Shown: positions 18,509 through 29,264, numbered from the stretch's first letter. The stretch is DNA of 64,000 bases from Cladocopium goreaui (GCA_947184155.2 CAMXCT020001784.1:62001-126000); one strand, 5' to 3'. Notes: generated from the letters alone by a model not told the origin. Program-made: numbers and translations.

Positions 18509-20954
18509 TGGCTACATCTGCAGTATCTGCTGGTGACGTAGGAGATGGAGTGACAGAAACTCGAGACGGCTCTGCTGGAACTTCCTGTGGAGTCACGACA
18601 ACGTTCGATCTTGCCAATGGCACTGCTGGCGCCAAACGCAACTCACCAGATTTCTTCTTCACACTGCTGGACTCTGGCAAGACAAGTTTGGGCTGTGAAG
18701 GTGCCGGCAAACTCTGACCTTTCAACTTTCGCAACTCTTCAGGAGGTAGCTGACTCATATCAGCTGGTGCAGTTCCACTGTCATTTACAATTTGGGGTCT
18801 ACTACCTACAGTCCCAGTATCAAACTGTGTCAAAACACCCTGTCCCGAATTCAAATCCCATCTCAAAGGTGAAATAGCCCTGATGTTCCTAGCTACAAAA
18901 CGCATCAACTCAGCTTTGCCATCCACACGAATGAGACCCTGCACAACTGGACCTCGTTCCAATCCCATGTGAATGAAGGTACACTCAACATTCCTTGTTG
19001 AAAGTGGTGAATGCTGCCGAATTGAATCAGGAATTTCGGCCAGAACCTGAGCACCAAACAAAGTCGAAACTGTTTTGGATAACTTCCTTCCTGAAACCAT
19101 TTCCAATGGACTTCTGTCTGAACCTCTCGATGTTGAAAAATGGTTGTTGCACAAAGCCAAATACGTCAAAACGTCAACCAAATTCTCATGTGAAAACGTG
19201 ACATCCAACCCTTGTGCATTCAGATCAGCCCTTAACACAGAAAAGGATTCCTTTAATTCCCTAACTGCTCGCTCAGCCGACCCAATTGATCGATGTTGTT
19301 GTGGCGCGGCTCTCCGAATAGCGAATGTATATCGGCCAGTAGAGGATCCAATGATCTCTCCCACTGCCCTTTCGCTATCGGTGTGGACGTCGATGGAGAC
19401 TGCCTTCGAAGTCAACCCAAAATGTTGAAGCCATACAACAATCTGTCTCCTGGCTGCTTCGACATCTTCTCCAACCACCACATAGCCAATGCACCTCGAC
19501 ATCATCTCGGTTAACACAAGGATCTTCACCGAACCTGGGAGTTCGTCTGTGACGATCTCGCCTGATGTTTTGAGAAATGCAAAATCGGCCTGAATAGAAA
19601 CCTCTTTCCTGTCACCTTTGTCTCTTCTGTGCTGAAAGACAGAACGACCCTTGGCACACTCCAAACAGTTCGGATTGAATGGAATATGTCCCTGTCTTCG
19701 GTGACGTGCCAGTTCATTGTCGTCTCCTCCAGACACAGCTGCAACAGAAAAGTCACGAGTATCACTCACAGTCAAGTCAGACCTGTATGCACTACTACTA
19801 CCAACATCGGGATACAAACGAACCCAAGGACAATTGGCAAAATAAGCAACATCAAGACAATGCATTCCGAGCTTCTCATGGAACAAATCAAAACCTTTTG
19901 GACCTTGTGTGAATCTCCATCCCGAATCTGCCAATGAAGTAATTGACAAAATGTTGTGCCGGATGGAACCCACCAAAACATTCAAACGTGCTTTCTTCCA
20001 ACACCAATCATCACCTGATGTGCCTGACATGTGCATCTGTACTCCAATCTCAGCAGTGCCTGACATGTTTACTGAGGATCCATTGGCAGCTTTGTAACTA
20101 CCTAATCCCTCACTGTCCTTCAGCACTGACCTGAAGGCTGACAAGTTCGATTCAGCCAAAACACTTGTGGATGCACCCGAGTCAAGAAGCCACCAAGAAG
20201 CATCGGTGTTGTCAGCGACCTGTGAAAGCAAAGGTCGCAAAAACTTCAAGTAAGGTTCAATCTGCTGTTCAACTGAAACCTCACTGCGGTCATCAAACCA
20301 ATCATGTGCACGCACCAAAACGACTTTCATCGGTACAGTGGCACACAAGTCTCGGCTGGGGTCATTAACAAAACATGTTTCCAAGTTGGAACTATCACCA
20401 AGTCCAACCTCATCTCCACACTTCAAACCACAAAACCATGGCTCATGAGTACAGCTGTCGCAACCTCTTGCCAGCACACAACCCATGTCAGCCGCTTCAA
20501 CTTCATCTGACTCATGAGTACAGCTGTCGCAACCTTTTGCCAGCACACAACCCATGTCAGCCAGTTCACTTCTCACTACTTCTGACTCACAAGTACAGCT
20601 GTCGCAACTCCTTGCCAGCACACAACCTGTGTCAGTCAGCTCATCTTTCTCTTCTGACTCATGAGTACAGCTGTCGCAGCTCTCTGCCAGCACACAACCC
20701 ATGTCAGCCAGTTCCATCTTCTTCTTCCGACTCACGAGTACAGCTGTCGCAGCTCTCTGCCAGCACACAACCCGTGTCAGCCAGTTCACTTTCTTTTGAC
20801 TCACGAGTACAGCTGTCGCAGCTCTCTGCCAGCACACAACCCGTGTCAGCCAACTCAATTTCAAAGTCTTTGCAATCAACCACAAGCCTATCCTCGGTTT
20901 CCATGTCAGCAACCTCATGCTCATGCACAAACCTAAGACCTCCAGTGGTTTCAC
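18501..20954 (-). CDS. Copia protease and integrase
   Basis: Aspartic protease active site WWLLDSGAST near residue 257. The integrase zinc-binding HHCC motif is HRRQGHIPFNPNCLECAKG near 412-435. The integrase core has D in IQADFAF, D in VHTDSERAV and E in GSAERAVRELK (DDE triad complete). The N-terminal 150 residues are Cys-rich repeats (ADMGCVLAESCDSCTHES) that continue those at the end of gag in the other phase. A stop at 18501 ends the frame just before the RT frame. Confidence 0.9.
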   Translation of the reverse strand: MKPLEVLGLCMSMRLLTWKPRIGLWLIAKTLKLSWLTRVVCWQRAATAVLVSQKKVNWLTRVVCWQRAATAVLVSRKKKMELADMGCVLAESCDSCTHESEEKDELTDTGCVLARSCDSCTCESEVVRSELADMGCVLAKGCDSCTHESDEVEAADMGCVLARGCDSCTHEPWFCGLKCGDEVGLGDSSNLETCFVNDPSRDLCATVPMKVVLVRAHDWFDDRSEVSVEQQIEPYLKFLRPLLSQVADNTDASWWLLDSGASTSVLAESNLSAFRSVLKDSEGLGSYKAANGSSVNMSGTAEIGVQMHMSGTSGDDWCWKKARLNVLVGSIRHNILSITSLADSGWRFTQGPKGFDLFHEKLGMHCLDVAYFANCPWVRLYPDVGSSSAYRSDLTVSDTRDFSVAAVSGGDDNELARHRRQGHIPFNPNCLECAKGRSVFQHRRDKGDRKEVSIQADFAFLKTSGEIVTDELPGSVKILVLTEMMSRCIGYVVVGEDVEAARRQIVVWLQHFGLTSKAVSIDVHTDSERAVGEIIGSSTGRYTFAIRRAAPQQHRSIGSAERAVRELKESFSVLRADLNAQGLDVTFSHENLVDVLTYLALCNNHFSTSRGSDRSPLEMVSGRKLSKTVSTLFGAQVLAEIPDSIRQHSPLSTRNVECTFIHMGLERGPVVQGLIRVDGKAELMRFVARNIRAISPLRWDLNSGQGVLTQFDTGTVGSRPQIVNDSGTAPADMSQLPPEELRKLKGQSLPAPSQPKLVLPESSSVKKKSGELRLAPAVPLARSNVVVTPQEVPAEPSRVSVTPSPTSPADTADVAIG
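20440..20875 (-). repeat. Six Cys-rich repeats spanning the gag-pol junction
   Basis: Six copies of a 66-75-nt unit encoding ELADTGCVLAESCDSCTRES or close variants, at about 20452, 20520, 20595, 20667, 20740 and 20810. The first two (gag side) are read in the gag frame and the last four in the pol frame. The phase change falls at the A/G run GGAAGAAGAAGATGG near 20712-20725. Confidence 0.85.
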
Positions 20955-23076
20955 ATGTCATGTCAAACAACAAAGGATTAATGATCATGCTGCCGACACT
21001 GCCAGTCTTTTGGACATCAGACCTATTGTCGTGGCTTGCACTCGGTTCCGCACTTTGGACTGGTCCCTGTTGCCAGGTATACCCATACCCGTCGCAATAC
21101 CATCCAGAACCATCGTCCCACCATGTCTGCGAAACTCCCCATTGACCATCACAGCTCTCCGGCCATTGGTCATGCCACCAATAGTCATCATCGTCCCAAC
21201 TCTCTGCAGTCCAGTCGGTCCAATCTTCTGAAACCTCATTCAACTTGCCTTTCTTTCCCTTTCCTTTGCTACTGCCTTTGCTTCTAAAGGTAGCACCCTT
21301 TCCTTTGGAACCTTTACCCTCTTTGCTCTCAGGGCAGTTGAAGCTGATGTGTCCCATCTTACCGCATCTAAAACACCGAATCTTGCTCATGTCTGCGGTA
21401 CAACCTGGGGCAGTGTGTTTCCGACTGCCACACTTTCCGCACCTGCCTTCCACTGCATCTACGAGTTCGGCATCAAGAGAATGATGTTCTACACTCCCCT
21501 CCAGGGAACTCAATCTCTTGCTGGGGCCTACTGTCCCAAAATCGCTAAACAGGCGTTGTTGCTCTTCCCAACGCATCGCAGCGTTCCTGTAGGACTCGTA
21601 ATTGTCTGCGCCGCTGTGATGGAGAACATAATTCTTCACTGTCTCAGGCAAACTTTTCAGCAGAACAACTAGCATGTCAGAATCTGCCAGCTTCAGTCCT
21701 GTGGTGTCCACCTGCATAGGGAGAGTTCCTAGCAACCTTGAGAACCTTGCAGCTTCATAATCAATTCTTCTGATAGTATCACTAACCAAGGAACTCGGCG
21801 ATGTCTGTGTCGCCGCCAGGACAAAGGACTTCCCTGCAATCTGCGTCCTTAGTGAGAGCGCTTCGGATCTTGACCTCAGAGAAAATTCAAGAGTAAGTTG
21901 CCTAAGCAGTTCAATCCCGTTTGCTTGTTGGTTTACTGCTACTGCCACTCTGTCACTAGATCCTACTCCATGTAACGCCACACCCTCACTGAAGGCGTTC
22001 ACCAACGCCACACACCTGGGGTTGTCGTGAAACGCAGCTTTTAAGATGGACATAAGCCTTCGAGACCTTGCCTGTTGTGCTCCACTGAGCGCACTCCATC
22101 TGATGGGACCGGGCCAACGGCTACTATGCTGGATTTCTACAGAAAACTCTAAACTTCCACCAGCTGCCCAGGATGACAACTCATCCAAATAGCCAGCCCA
22201 ACCTAACACCTCTTCTTCTCTTGTCTTCCAAGTTCCTACTGGTGTTGGTGCCGGTGTCAACCATTTTTCGCTTTTGGCGAAGACATCCAATTGCTGTGAA
22301 TTTCCATGATTTGATTGTTGAACACCAAAACCAGGCAAAACATCAAATGGCTGCGGAGTCACAAACGACGAATCAGCTGCCCTACCAAGACCATCACCAA
22401 ACACTTCTGGAACCCCTCTTCTCTGTTGCATAGTTACAAAACGATCTTGCATATGCTGCTGCACTGTCTGTAGCTGTCCCTCACTCATGCTACCTAACAT
22501 GGCCATGACCTCTTGGATCTGCGCCGCCTGAGGCGTCAAGCCTCCCAAGCTCGCTCCAACCGGGCCACTCGGCATGTTTCCTTGACAACTCATTGGGTTC
22601 ACTCCTAAGTTTGGAAAATCTCCAGACCTTGGTCCACCAGGCATACTCGCACAACCATAACTTGGCACACGCGCTTGCGAATTCTGTTGCATAAACGTTT
22701 GTTGTTGGGGAATCCATTGCGCACCAAACCATGCTGGTCCCAGTCCCTGCATTCCGGGGATATTTCCTTGCTGACATCCCTGCACCGGACCTACCTGACC
22801 ACCTGCATCCAGGTTTGTCGTGCTCGCAAATCCCTGTACATTCTGTGACACATTTGCTTGTTGTTGCTGTGGCTGCTGCTGGGGCATGTTACTTACTTCA
22901 GGTGTTTGTCCATCCATCCCAGATCCACTACCTTGCTGACTAGGCGTTCTTGGCACTGGCGGCAATCCGTCACTACGGTTACAACCACCATTTCCGGTAC
23001 CACTTCCTTCACCTCTTTCAGCCATACCAGGACTAGGACAACCTTGCACACCTTGGCTCACACTACCTGGATCCAT
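20704..23076 (-). CDS. Copia gag
   Basis: 790 codons from ATG (MDPGSVSQGVQG). The N-terminal third is rich in Gln, Gly and Pro, followed by a globular capsid-like part (about 280-500) with WSALSGAQQARSRRLM. Two CCHC zinc knuckles (CGKCGSRKHTAPGC near 544-557 and CFRCGKMGHISFNC near 568-581) and a basic GKGKKGK linker follow. Zinc knuckles bind retroelement RNA during packaging. The C-terminal Cys-rich repeats are unusual for copia gag. Confidence 0.9.
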   Translation of the reverse strand: MDPGSVSQGVQGCPSPGMAERGEGSGTGNGGCNRSDGLPPVPRTPSQQGSGSGMDGQTPEVSNMPQQQPQQQQANVSQNVQGFASTTNLDAGGQVGPVQGCQQGNIPGMQGLGPAWFGAQWIPQQQTFMQQNSQARVPSYGCASMPGGPRSGDFPNLGVNPMSCQGNMPSGPVGASLGGLTPQAAQIQEVMAMLGSMSEGQLQTVQQHMQDRFVTMQQRRGVPEVFGDGLGRAADSSFVTPQPFDVLPGFGVQQSNHGNSQQLDVFAKSEKWLTPAPTPVGTWKTREEEVLGWAGYLDELSSWAAGGSLEFSVEIQHSSRWPGPIRWSALSGAQQARSRRLMSILKAAFHDNPRCVALVNAFSEGVALHGVGSSDRVAVAVNQQANGIELLRQLTLEFSLRSRSEALSLRTQIAGKSFVLAATQTSPSSLVSDTIRRIDYEAARFSRLLGTLPMQVDTTGLKLADSDMLVVLLKSLPETVKNYVLHHSGADNYESYRNAAMRWEEQQRLFSDFGTVGPSKRLSSLEGSVEHHSLDAELVDAVEGRCGKCGSRKHTAPGCTADMSKIRCFRCGKMGHISFNCPESKEGKGSKGKGATFRSKGSSKGKGKKGKLNEVSEDWTDWTAESWDDDDYWWHDQWPESCDGQWGVSQTWWDDGSGWYCDGYGYTWQQGPVQSAEPSASHDNRSDVQKTGSVGSMIINPLLFDMTCETTGGLRFVHEHEVADMETEDRLVVDCKDFEIELADTGCVLAESCDSCTRESKESELADTGCVLAESCDSCTRESEEEDGTG

Positions 23077-23100
23077 TCCTACTTACGCGCAGCAAGCAGG

Positions 23101-23114
23101 CAGCTCCGCTACCA
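23101..23114 (-). other. Copia primer-binding site
   Basis: The minus strand directly inside the 5' LTR reads TGGTAGCGGAGCTG. It is complementary to a tRNA 3' end ...CCGCTACCA and close to the initiator-Met PBS common in copia elements (TGGTATCAGAGC). Confidence 0.75.
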
Positions 23115-23953
23115 TGCAGAAGGTACCGCAACCTTCGAAACCCTTGGGTCAGCGTCCAGGACGTCGTCCTTAACTCACTAGAACCGTCCACGCTACCAAG
23201 TCAACCACTCCCAGAGCTCAGCCACTTTTACCAAACACACAAGCACAAGGAGAAATGTCTTGCTCATGTCGCTATGGTTCTTGTTGGTGTGTCACGCCTT
23301 GACACAAAATGATGCGGAGTCGCCAGTCAGCATCTTTCTGCTAACTCTCACAAAAGCGATCAAAAACACATGTCCTCACAAAAAGTCTTTACATCAAGAC
23401 ATGGTTTGTTTGTTTAAATAAGTTTGAGTGTTTGAAAAACGTTGAAACATTTCAAGCACCAAAACATGATTCATGATGTCTCCCTCAGATCTATTAGCAA
23501 CTCCAGTTCTGAATGCCTTTCAGAACGTTGCTCTCGCTATCATCATTGAGAGACAAAACAAACTAAACTTCTCCGATCAATGTCAAACAAAGTTCCTTCT
23601 TCCGAAGTCAAAAATGAATTCTACGATCTTCTCACGATTCCTTCGAGCACTTCTGCGATGATTCTGTCGACAAAACTAAAGCAAAGTATATGGAAAATGG
23701 TTTGATTTTCCATGTCACTATACAAATTCAAATCCTCACAATGTTCTCCGTGCAATCAAAGTACTCAAAGAAGACGAAAAGTATATCGTTGTTGGGTTTC
23801 GTCATCTCCAATAAAACGTGCAAAACATGAAACGTGCAAATACGATGTCAACCATCACGGTTGAGCTCATCATCAAGATGAAAACCAAATTCACTTCTTT
23901 CAATGCAGAAAATACCAATGGATTCATCTCACCACAGATGTCAAATTTTCACA
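23115..23953 (-). repeat. Copia 5' LTR
   Basis: 839 bp. I could find no difference from the 13589-14427 LTR on reading. It should carry the promoter for minus-strand transcription; no core promoter motif is obvious. Confidence 0.95.
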
Positions 23954-23958
23954 CCATC
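23954..23958. repeat. Target-site duplication CCATC (right)
   Basis: Partner of 13584-13588; followed by GATGTGAAGTGG of the interrupted helicase element. Confidence 0.9.
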
Positions 23959-25271
23959 GATGTGAAGTGGCCATCCCACAGGCATATGGGAATCTTCCAG
24001 GAGTCCGTCACCATTTTCCTCTTGATTGTACCCAACATTGGGACATCAATAGTTGCTTTGAGGCTGACTTGTGCACGTTTGCACTTCCATGTATCAGGTG
24101 CTAAGAGGCCTCTGCCAGCCAGCAGCTCAAGTGACTGGAATTGTGGTTGGTCAGTCGCTGGTAGCACCTTTTCTTTAATGACTAACTTCAGCCCATGCAG
24201 TGGCAGGGGTTGCTCTTTTTGAGGGTCTTGAGGTTGCTGGGATGTAGTGTCCCTGGGTGTTGTGTCTTCAAACCAGGTGGGACGGACTGACTGGACTCCT
24301 ATGGGACTTGCAGAACTTGTAGTTTTAATGCTTTCTCTGCGCAGGCTATGGTAGACGGGCGGGATCATCCATGCCGGCACGAATACTGTGATGAACTGCA
24401 CATTCCAGATAACCTGCAAATTCTGCGGCTTGACTTCAGGCGTGATACATCTTACCTGACCATCGATCACTCTGGTATATGATTCAGAGCGGTCGAAGGA
24501 CGCTGTGACTTTCAGGCCTAGATACAGTTCTCTAAACCAGTATTCCTTTAGCATCATAAAGGAAAGGTGAGGCGCCCTCACTTCCAATAGGTGCGAGGCT
24601 GGCATTAGAAGAGTTACCATCCATTTAGCTAAGAACTCAATCATTTTGACTTCGAGTGAAGGGAGGATGGCTTGAACTGCTCGTAGTGCACCCGCGATGT
24701 CCGGAACATGCCTACGCGAAGGCAATCCAACTGTTCGCTTGGCATACTTGTCAGCAAAGTAAAGTCTGCACAACTTTGAGACCCATTGGCTCGGCTTCTC
24801 CATGTATATGGTGATCTTAGCTAGGGGTCATGGGTCTGGGAGCGTTGCAACAATTCGGAGGTTAGGTCCGCCGAGATGACTGGGAAGGCTTCTCCTTGTG
24901 GGCGATAGTCAACTGCAGGTCCCACCGTGCCTTTGCTTCTTTGCGTGTGGGTGCGGGCGGCACTGTGCACGGCTTGGATGGTAGTTTCATATTGGCTGAC
25001 CATAGCCCGTAAGTACTTGCACGCGCGAACAGCTGCTCTTCTTGTGCTTGGCCCATCTTCGGGCTGGTTCTTGGCAGCTACTGCGAGGATATCTCGTGCC
25101 TCTTCTTCTGGCGACCGTTTGGGTTCCGCACCTGGGCAGAGATAGGATCTCCTGGTCTGAGCCCGTCTGTGCTACTATGTGCCCGGTGCGTGCTTTATAC
25201 AGTCCTGAGGGTAGGCACACGTAGGTGGGAAAGTGTGTGCTTTTTTGTTGGTTTGTGCTCGCTCTCGGCAA
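23959..25271 (-). pseudogene. Middle fragment of giant helicase polyprotein, copy L
   Basis: Matches 48640-50050 of the other copy in several frames. Recognisable pieces are FPTYVCLPSGLYKARTGHIV, PSRRHVPDIAGALRAVQAIL, EYWFRELYLGLKVTASFDRS and the VPMLGTIKRK end. The reading frame is broken near 24810 and near 25140. The copy-R segment between about 48750 and 48880 is partly missing. It is non-functional as it stands. Confidence 0.75.
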
Positions 25272-25299
25272 TTAGATAGCTTTATGGACTATGTAAAGG

Positions 25300-26082
25300 T
25301 CACACCAGCTCTCTTTTGTGGCTTTTCATGCATATCAATTCAATTTCCGGCAAGTAAAAGCTTGTGTAACGATCTCGCGAAAGCCTCGGAGGCGTTGGAC
25401 GGAAAAAGAAAAAGGTGGGAAAGTGTGTGCGATCAGCAGCGTAGACATGTAGAACAACTTCAAAGAAAGGAAGATTTTGCCCACTTGTGTTGAGCTCGTA
25501 CCCTGCTTGAACTTCTTGGAAGCGCTCTCTGTTCAGCCATTTAAGGTCGGACTCTCGCACCAATATCAGCCGATATCTTGCTCGCTTCACTTCGTCAGCT
25601 TGCTGATCGTAGTATTGATTGGCAATTGCGAGGGAAGGGTACTCCCAGGTTGGTGCCGAATTGAGTGACCACCGGCTTAGCTGTGCTAAATTCTCTTGGA
25701 CTGGGTCAGGGTCAAATTTTGGCATACTCTATGTCGTTTCTCCTCTCCGTAGGCCCTGGATGCCATATGCAATTGCAGCAATCACCTGTGCCATGCCCAT
25801 GAGTCCCATCATGTCAAGCGGGGAGACCAGCAGGGTTAACGATTTGGACCGGGTGAGTCCGACAGTGATTCTGCCAAGGCAGTCTTCAGTATCTTCTGTG
25901 GGAGAGCCATTGGAGTAATACTTAGTCTTGAGAAATCCAATACTGGGCTGAGCTACGATTGATACCTGCGCTGTTCCTCCTGCCGAATGGCTATTGTTTC
26001 GACACGCAGAGTGCGAACATAATCCCTTTTGAGCGCGGAGCGGTTCAGAGAACGCTGAGCTTTGAAATGGCAGTTCAGACAC
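25300..26082 (-). pseudogene. Helicase motif VI region fragment, copy L
   Basis: Contains SAGGTAQVSIVAQPSIGFL (motif V region) and RITVGLTRSKSLTLLVSP (SF1 motif VI), then MPKFDPDPVQENLAQLSRW. It is split into two frames near 25727. It corresponds to 48065-48640 in the other copy. Walker A and B are absent, so the 5' part of this copy is deleted. Confidence 0.75.
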
Positions 26083-26146
26083 AGGTCACAGAGAATGCGA
26101 AACACTTGCAATCCAAGGAGTCTCACAATTCTTCATCACAGTGTCT

Positions 26147-26425
26147 CTACTGGAACTGCACGTGTGAGGTGGTGCGAGGTTCTTCACTGCTACCGGCGCA
26201 CTGGCTGCGGTATGGGGGTGGATCACCACTCTCCGCTGGTTTCATCATTTGGGCTATGAGTGGGTGGTTTTGTTTTTCACGCAGAATCCGCGTCATTTCA
26301 CGAATGAAAGCTGCAGGGTCATTAACTAGTGCTTTCGCTTCCGCTAGTGGCCTGTCAAGGACAATGACAATGGGCATTTCGCCACCATCTGTCCCTAACG
26401 CTCTTGGAAAGGGGCTATCGGGCAC
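26147..26425 (-). pseudogene. Second C-terminal fragment of a helicase polyprotein
   Basis: Encodes GGEMPIVIVLDRPLAEAKAL, REMTRILREKQNHPLIAQM and a C-terminus HVQFQ-stop, a diverged version of the C-terminus at 12865 and 50783. Its 3' flank differs from both. It therefore comes from a third, older copy joined here by rearrangement. Confidence 0.65.
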
Positions 26426-26632
26426 AGGTTAGCCTCAAAGCAACCATTGATGTCTCTATGCTGGGCACAATCAAAGAGAAAAATGGTGATGGACTCCTTG
26501 AAGACTCCTACATGCCGGTGGGATGGCCACTGCACATTGATGGTGCAGTCAGACAATGTTGTATTCATCGAGCCGCTAGTCTGCAAGAATTAGATGACAT
26601 GCTCAAAGAATATGACATGAAAAGAGATTCGG
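26422..26632 (+). pseudogene. Inverted internal fragment of a helicase polyprotein
   Basis: The plus strand encodes QVSLKATIDVSMLGTIKEKN and HIDGAVRQCCIHRAASLQEL up to MKRDS, matching 49944-50155. It abuts the oppositely oriented C-terminal fragment at 26425 head to head and stops where recombinase sequence resumes at 26633. Confidence 0.7.
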
Positions 26633-26850
26633 AGGGCTGGACACAGATGGCTGCATTTGGTTGGGTGCTTTGTAAAACCAGACAATTGCTGTGAGTTACT
26701 TCCGAAGAGTTCGATTCTATTTGTCGTGCATGCAAAAAGCGTATGCTGCAGGAAGCGGGTAAGGACACTTCTGAGGAGTCAAGTTCGACTGCTTCCTTAT
26801 CGTCCACTGACGGTGACGATAGCCCTGAAGGGGAACAGGCCGGAGACTAA
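26633..26850 (+). pseudogene. Tyrosine recombinase C-terminus (YR retroelement 1, continued)
   Basis: EEFDSICRACKKRM followed by a Ser/Asp-rich tail ending EGEQAGD-stop. This resembles the CKLCKP + poly-Ser and ACKHCWP + Ser/Asp tails of the two intact recombinases here. It probably continues 10215-11088, the gap being the nested insertion. Frame disruption lies near 26690. Confidence 0.55.
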
Positions 26851-27410
26851 ACGTCAGGCGCTGAAGAGGTTAAAATTCAGTGCTGATGAGTGCTCGTTCA
26901 CATGGATTTTGGAAGTTGTTAAGACCACTCGTGTTGATTTGTTTGCTGTTGTTTTGATTGTGCATTGGGGCCAAAGTATTTCACCTGTCTGAACTCGATT
27001 TGATTTCACACTGTTTGGAGAGTTTTAATTTGAGTTTCATGTGCTTGTGATTTGCGTGTGTTGGCGATTTGACTGAGTTTCAAAATACATTGATGTCAGG
27101 GTTATTCAGCGGTGGCAGCCGGATTACGCGTTTAGACGTTGCGAAGACAACCAAGGGCTCAGGTCGTTGTCAAGACATTGGCATTGAAACTCATTCAACT
27201 TCGATTTTGTCACTTTCTGGTTGAAGTTTATTTTCTGATGCAATCCATTTTGAACCTCTCCACTTTAATCGCTTGGATACGTTGTTTTTCCAATGCGTTT
27301 CTTGATCCTCCTGTGTGAGATTTTGTCTATGGGTGTTTTCTATGAAACGATGTCTTGTGTTTTAGTTTGCACGCGTTGGCACAGGGTTTAGACCGTCAGC
27401 GTGGGTTGCC

Positions 27411-28127
27411 ATGGACGAAGCACAACAAAAGGAATATGTTGCTGCGCATATGGATTCAGATTTACAATTTGTTTTGTCAGATTCCGGCGTCTCTTTGGAG
27501 GGACAGGTTGCCATTGCTCGGAGGTATGGCAACATGACCAGAGAGCAGGACAGAGACAGCTGCAGTGGTTTCAGCCTGGAAGGTTGCCCAGGAATACATC
27601 TCGAAGGAGGTGGAGATTCGTGCAGAGGCAAAGGTTCTTGGCCAGCTACGGGCCTTGCAGGTCTACGAGAGGCAGGCAATGTTGAAAGCAGTGGAGTTGG
27701 TCTATGGGCCATTACAAGAGGCAGAAGCCCCTTCTGCTGAGTATCTTTCAGTCAAGGCAGAGGAGACAGAAACAAATGAGCCACAGGCTTCGTCGTTGGA
27801 CGAAGTAACCAGCAAGCGTGACTCACAAACGGCAGAGCTTCAGACTGGCTTGGATTCATCAGGACATATCAGGATCACAAAGACCAAGGTGAAATCGAAG
27901 CTTCCGGCGACCATGGAAGAGTATCGCAGAGTGATGGCAGCCAGGTACAAATCAAAATCCTGGTTGGCTTGACAGCTGCCCCATTCAACAAGTTCGTTGA
28001 CTTCATCTTGGGTGAGAAGGTTTAGAACATCCAGGTTCCTTCACTTCACGGTGAGGGCAGTCAGAGAGTCAAGTCCGATTGGTCTATCGTGTTGAACTTT
28101 GAGCACAGGTTGCGTAAAGAGGCTTGC
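27411..28127 (+). pseudogene. YR retroelement 1 gag, decayed and truncated
   Basis: Starts MDEAQQKEYVAAHMDSDLQF and matches the gag at 59999-61321 through SLDEVTSKRDSQTAELQTGLDSSGHIRI and a final VLNFEHRLRKEACK. Frameshifts lie near 27555 and 27968, and an in-frame stop near 28023. It is cut off at about 28127, where the next element begins. The gene order recombinase then gag is the same as in the two intact elements. Confidence 0.7.
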
Positions 28128-28890
28128 AAGATGTGAAGTTGACCTCAAAGGATCTTTTTATGAACTTGTCCGACGCCTGGGATTACTGTTTGCGCCCGAC
28201 TTAGTACCCCTCCCAACCATCGACGAGTTTCGTGCGCAGTTAGCCAGAGACCCCTATATTCGAAAAGTAGAAGCAATCTGCCCTGACACCATCAAGCAGC
28301 TCCCACTGAGGATTATCAATAGCTCTCTTGATGCTACATACCGGTATCTCAGCTCTATTGTTGATGACTCCCCCAGTGCTAGTGTAAGCGCAATCCTCTG
28401 TCAACTCTGGTCTTTGAGTACAACCCTGACTACTCAGTTGCTACCGCGCTTCCGCCCAGATTTCCTGGTCAACCATAATGACAGCGCTTTTAGATTGCTA
28501 GAGCACTTTGAAGCCATAATTGTCGAGGACACCATTCGTGCCCTCATTGCCCGCCACCCAACACAATCCTTAGTGTGGCTACACGATGGTTTCTTAGTTG
28601 CTCCCCCGCCTCCTGAACAAATGGTAAGACAGATCGAGGAAGAAGTTCTGTCCAAGCATCAGCTTTACTTCGGTCAGCCGTGGTTCAAAGTCACCTCCCT
28701 TGCAACAGCGCGCACTGCATACGTCGACACCCTCAAGCATACCGCCGGTAGCCATGCCCTATCCCTCTCCCGTCGTGCTCCCCACAACTCCCAACGTAAA
28801 CAGCGCAGGGCTCAAGGATCGCCACACATTTGCACCACCCCCTTGGAAGCCCTTGCCAAGTTGCGCGCTCGACGTGAACGCTCGACGTGA
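28128..28890 (+). CDS. Truncated protein with polymerase-motif-C-like HDG
   Basis: Open for about 254 codons after the junction with the gag fragment, so its own start is missing. The stretch LEHFEAIIVEDTIRALIARH followed by SLVWLHDGFLVAPPP resembles the end of the fingers and motif C (V-H-D-x) of family-A DNA polymerases and T7-like RNA polymerases, with Gly at the fourth position. The C-terminal 50 residues are basic and low complexity. The family call is weak. From orientation and context I infer that it belongs to the helicase element downstream. Confidence 0.35.
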
Positions 28891-29264
28891 GTAAATTTAA
28901 ACTTCCACCCGGACGCTGTTGCTGCTTCGGCGACCACAAGCAGTAATTTCCCGGTTGCCCATCTCTCAGGGATTAATGCTACCCCTAATAACGAGCTTCA
29001 AAAGTTAATCCATTATAATCGCCCAGAAGTATACAGTTGCAACCCACTAAGTTGACGTGATCTCGCGGAGGATGACCCAACCCCTAGACCAACGGCCTGC
29101 TACTGCCTATGTATTTCTAGGCCACTGCAACGTAGTTATTGCTGATTGAGACCTCCCCTGACGGTCAAGTAAATCTCATTAGCTCACTACCTGATTTGTA
29201 CCAACCCCCCGTCAAATTAGTTCTTATGCCTCATGAATACTTGTCAGGTCAAGTGGGCTGGGCT

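Larger units (their letters stand above)
13589..23953 (-). mobile_element. Complete Ty1/copia LTR retrotransposon (10,365 bp)
   Basis: Two 839-bp LTRs (TG...CA), a 5-bp target duplication, a primer-binding site and a polypurine tract bound gag, protease, integrase, RT and RNase H in Ty1/copia order on the minus strand. Two further frames follow downstream of RNase H. I saw no LTR differences on reading, so the insertion is recent. Yet the coding region is split by two frame changes and one UGA; these are either recoding sites or early damage. It sits inside a fragment of the helicase element. Confidence 0.95.
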
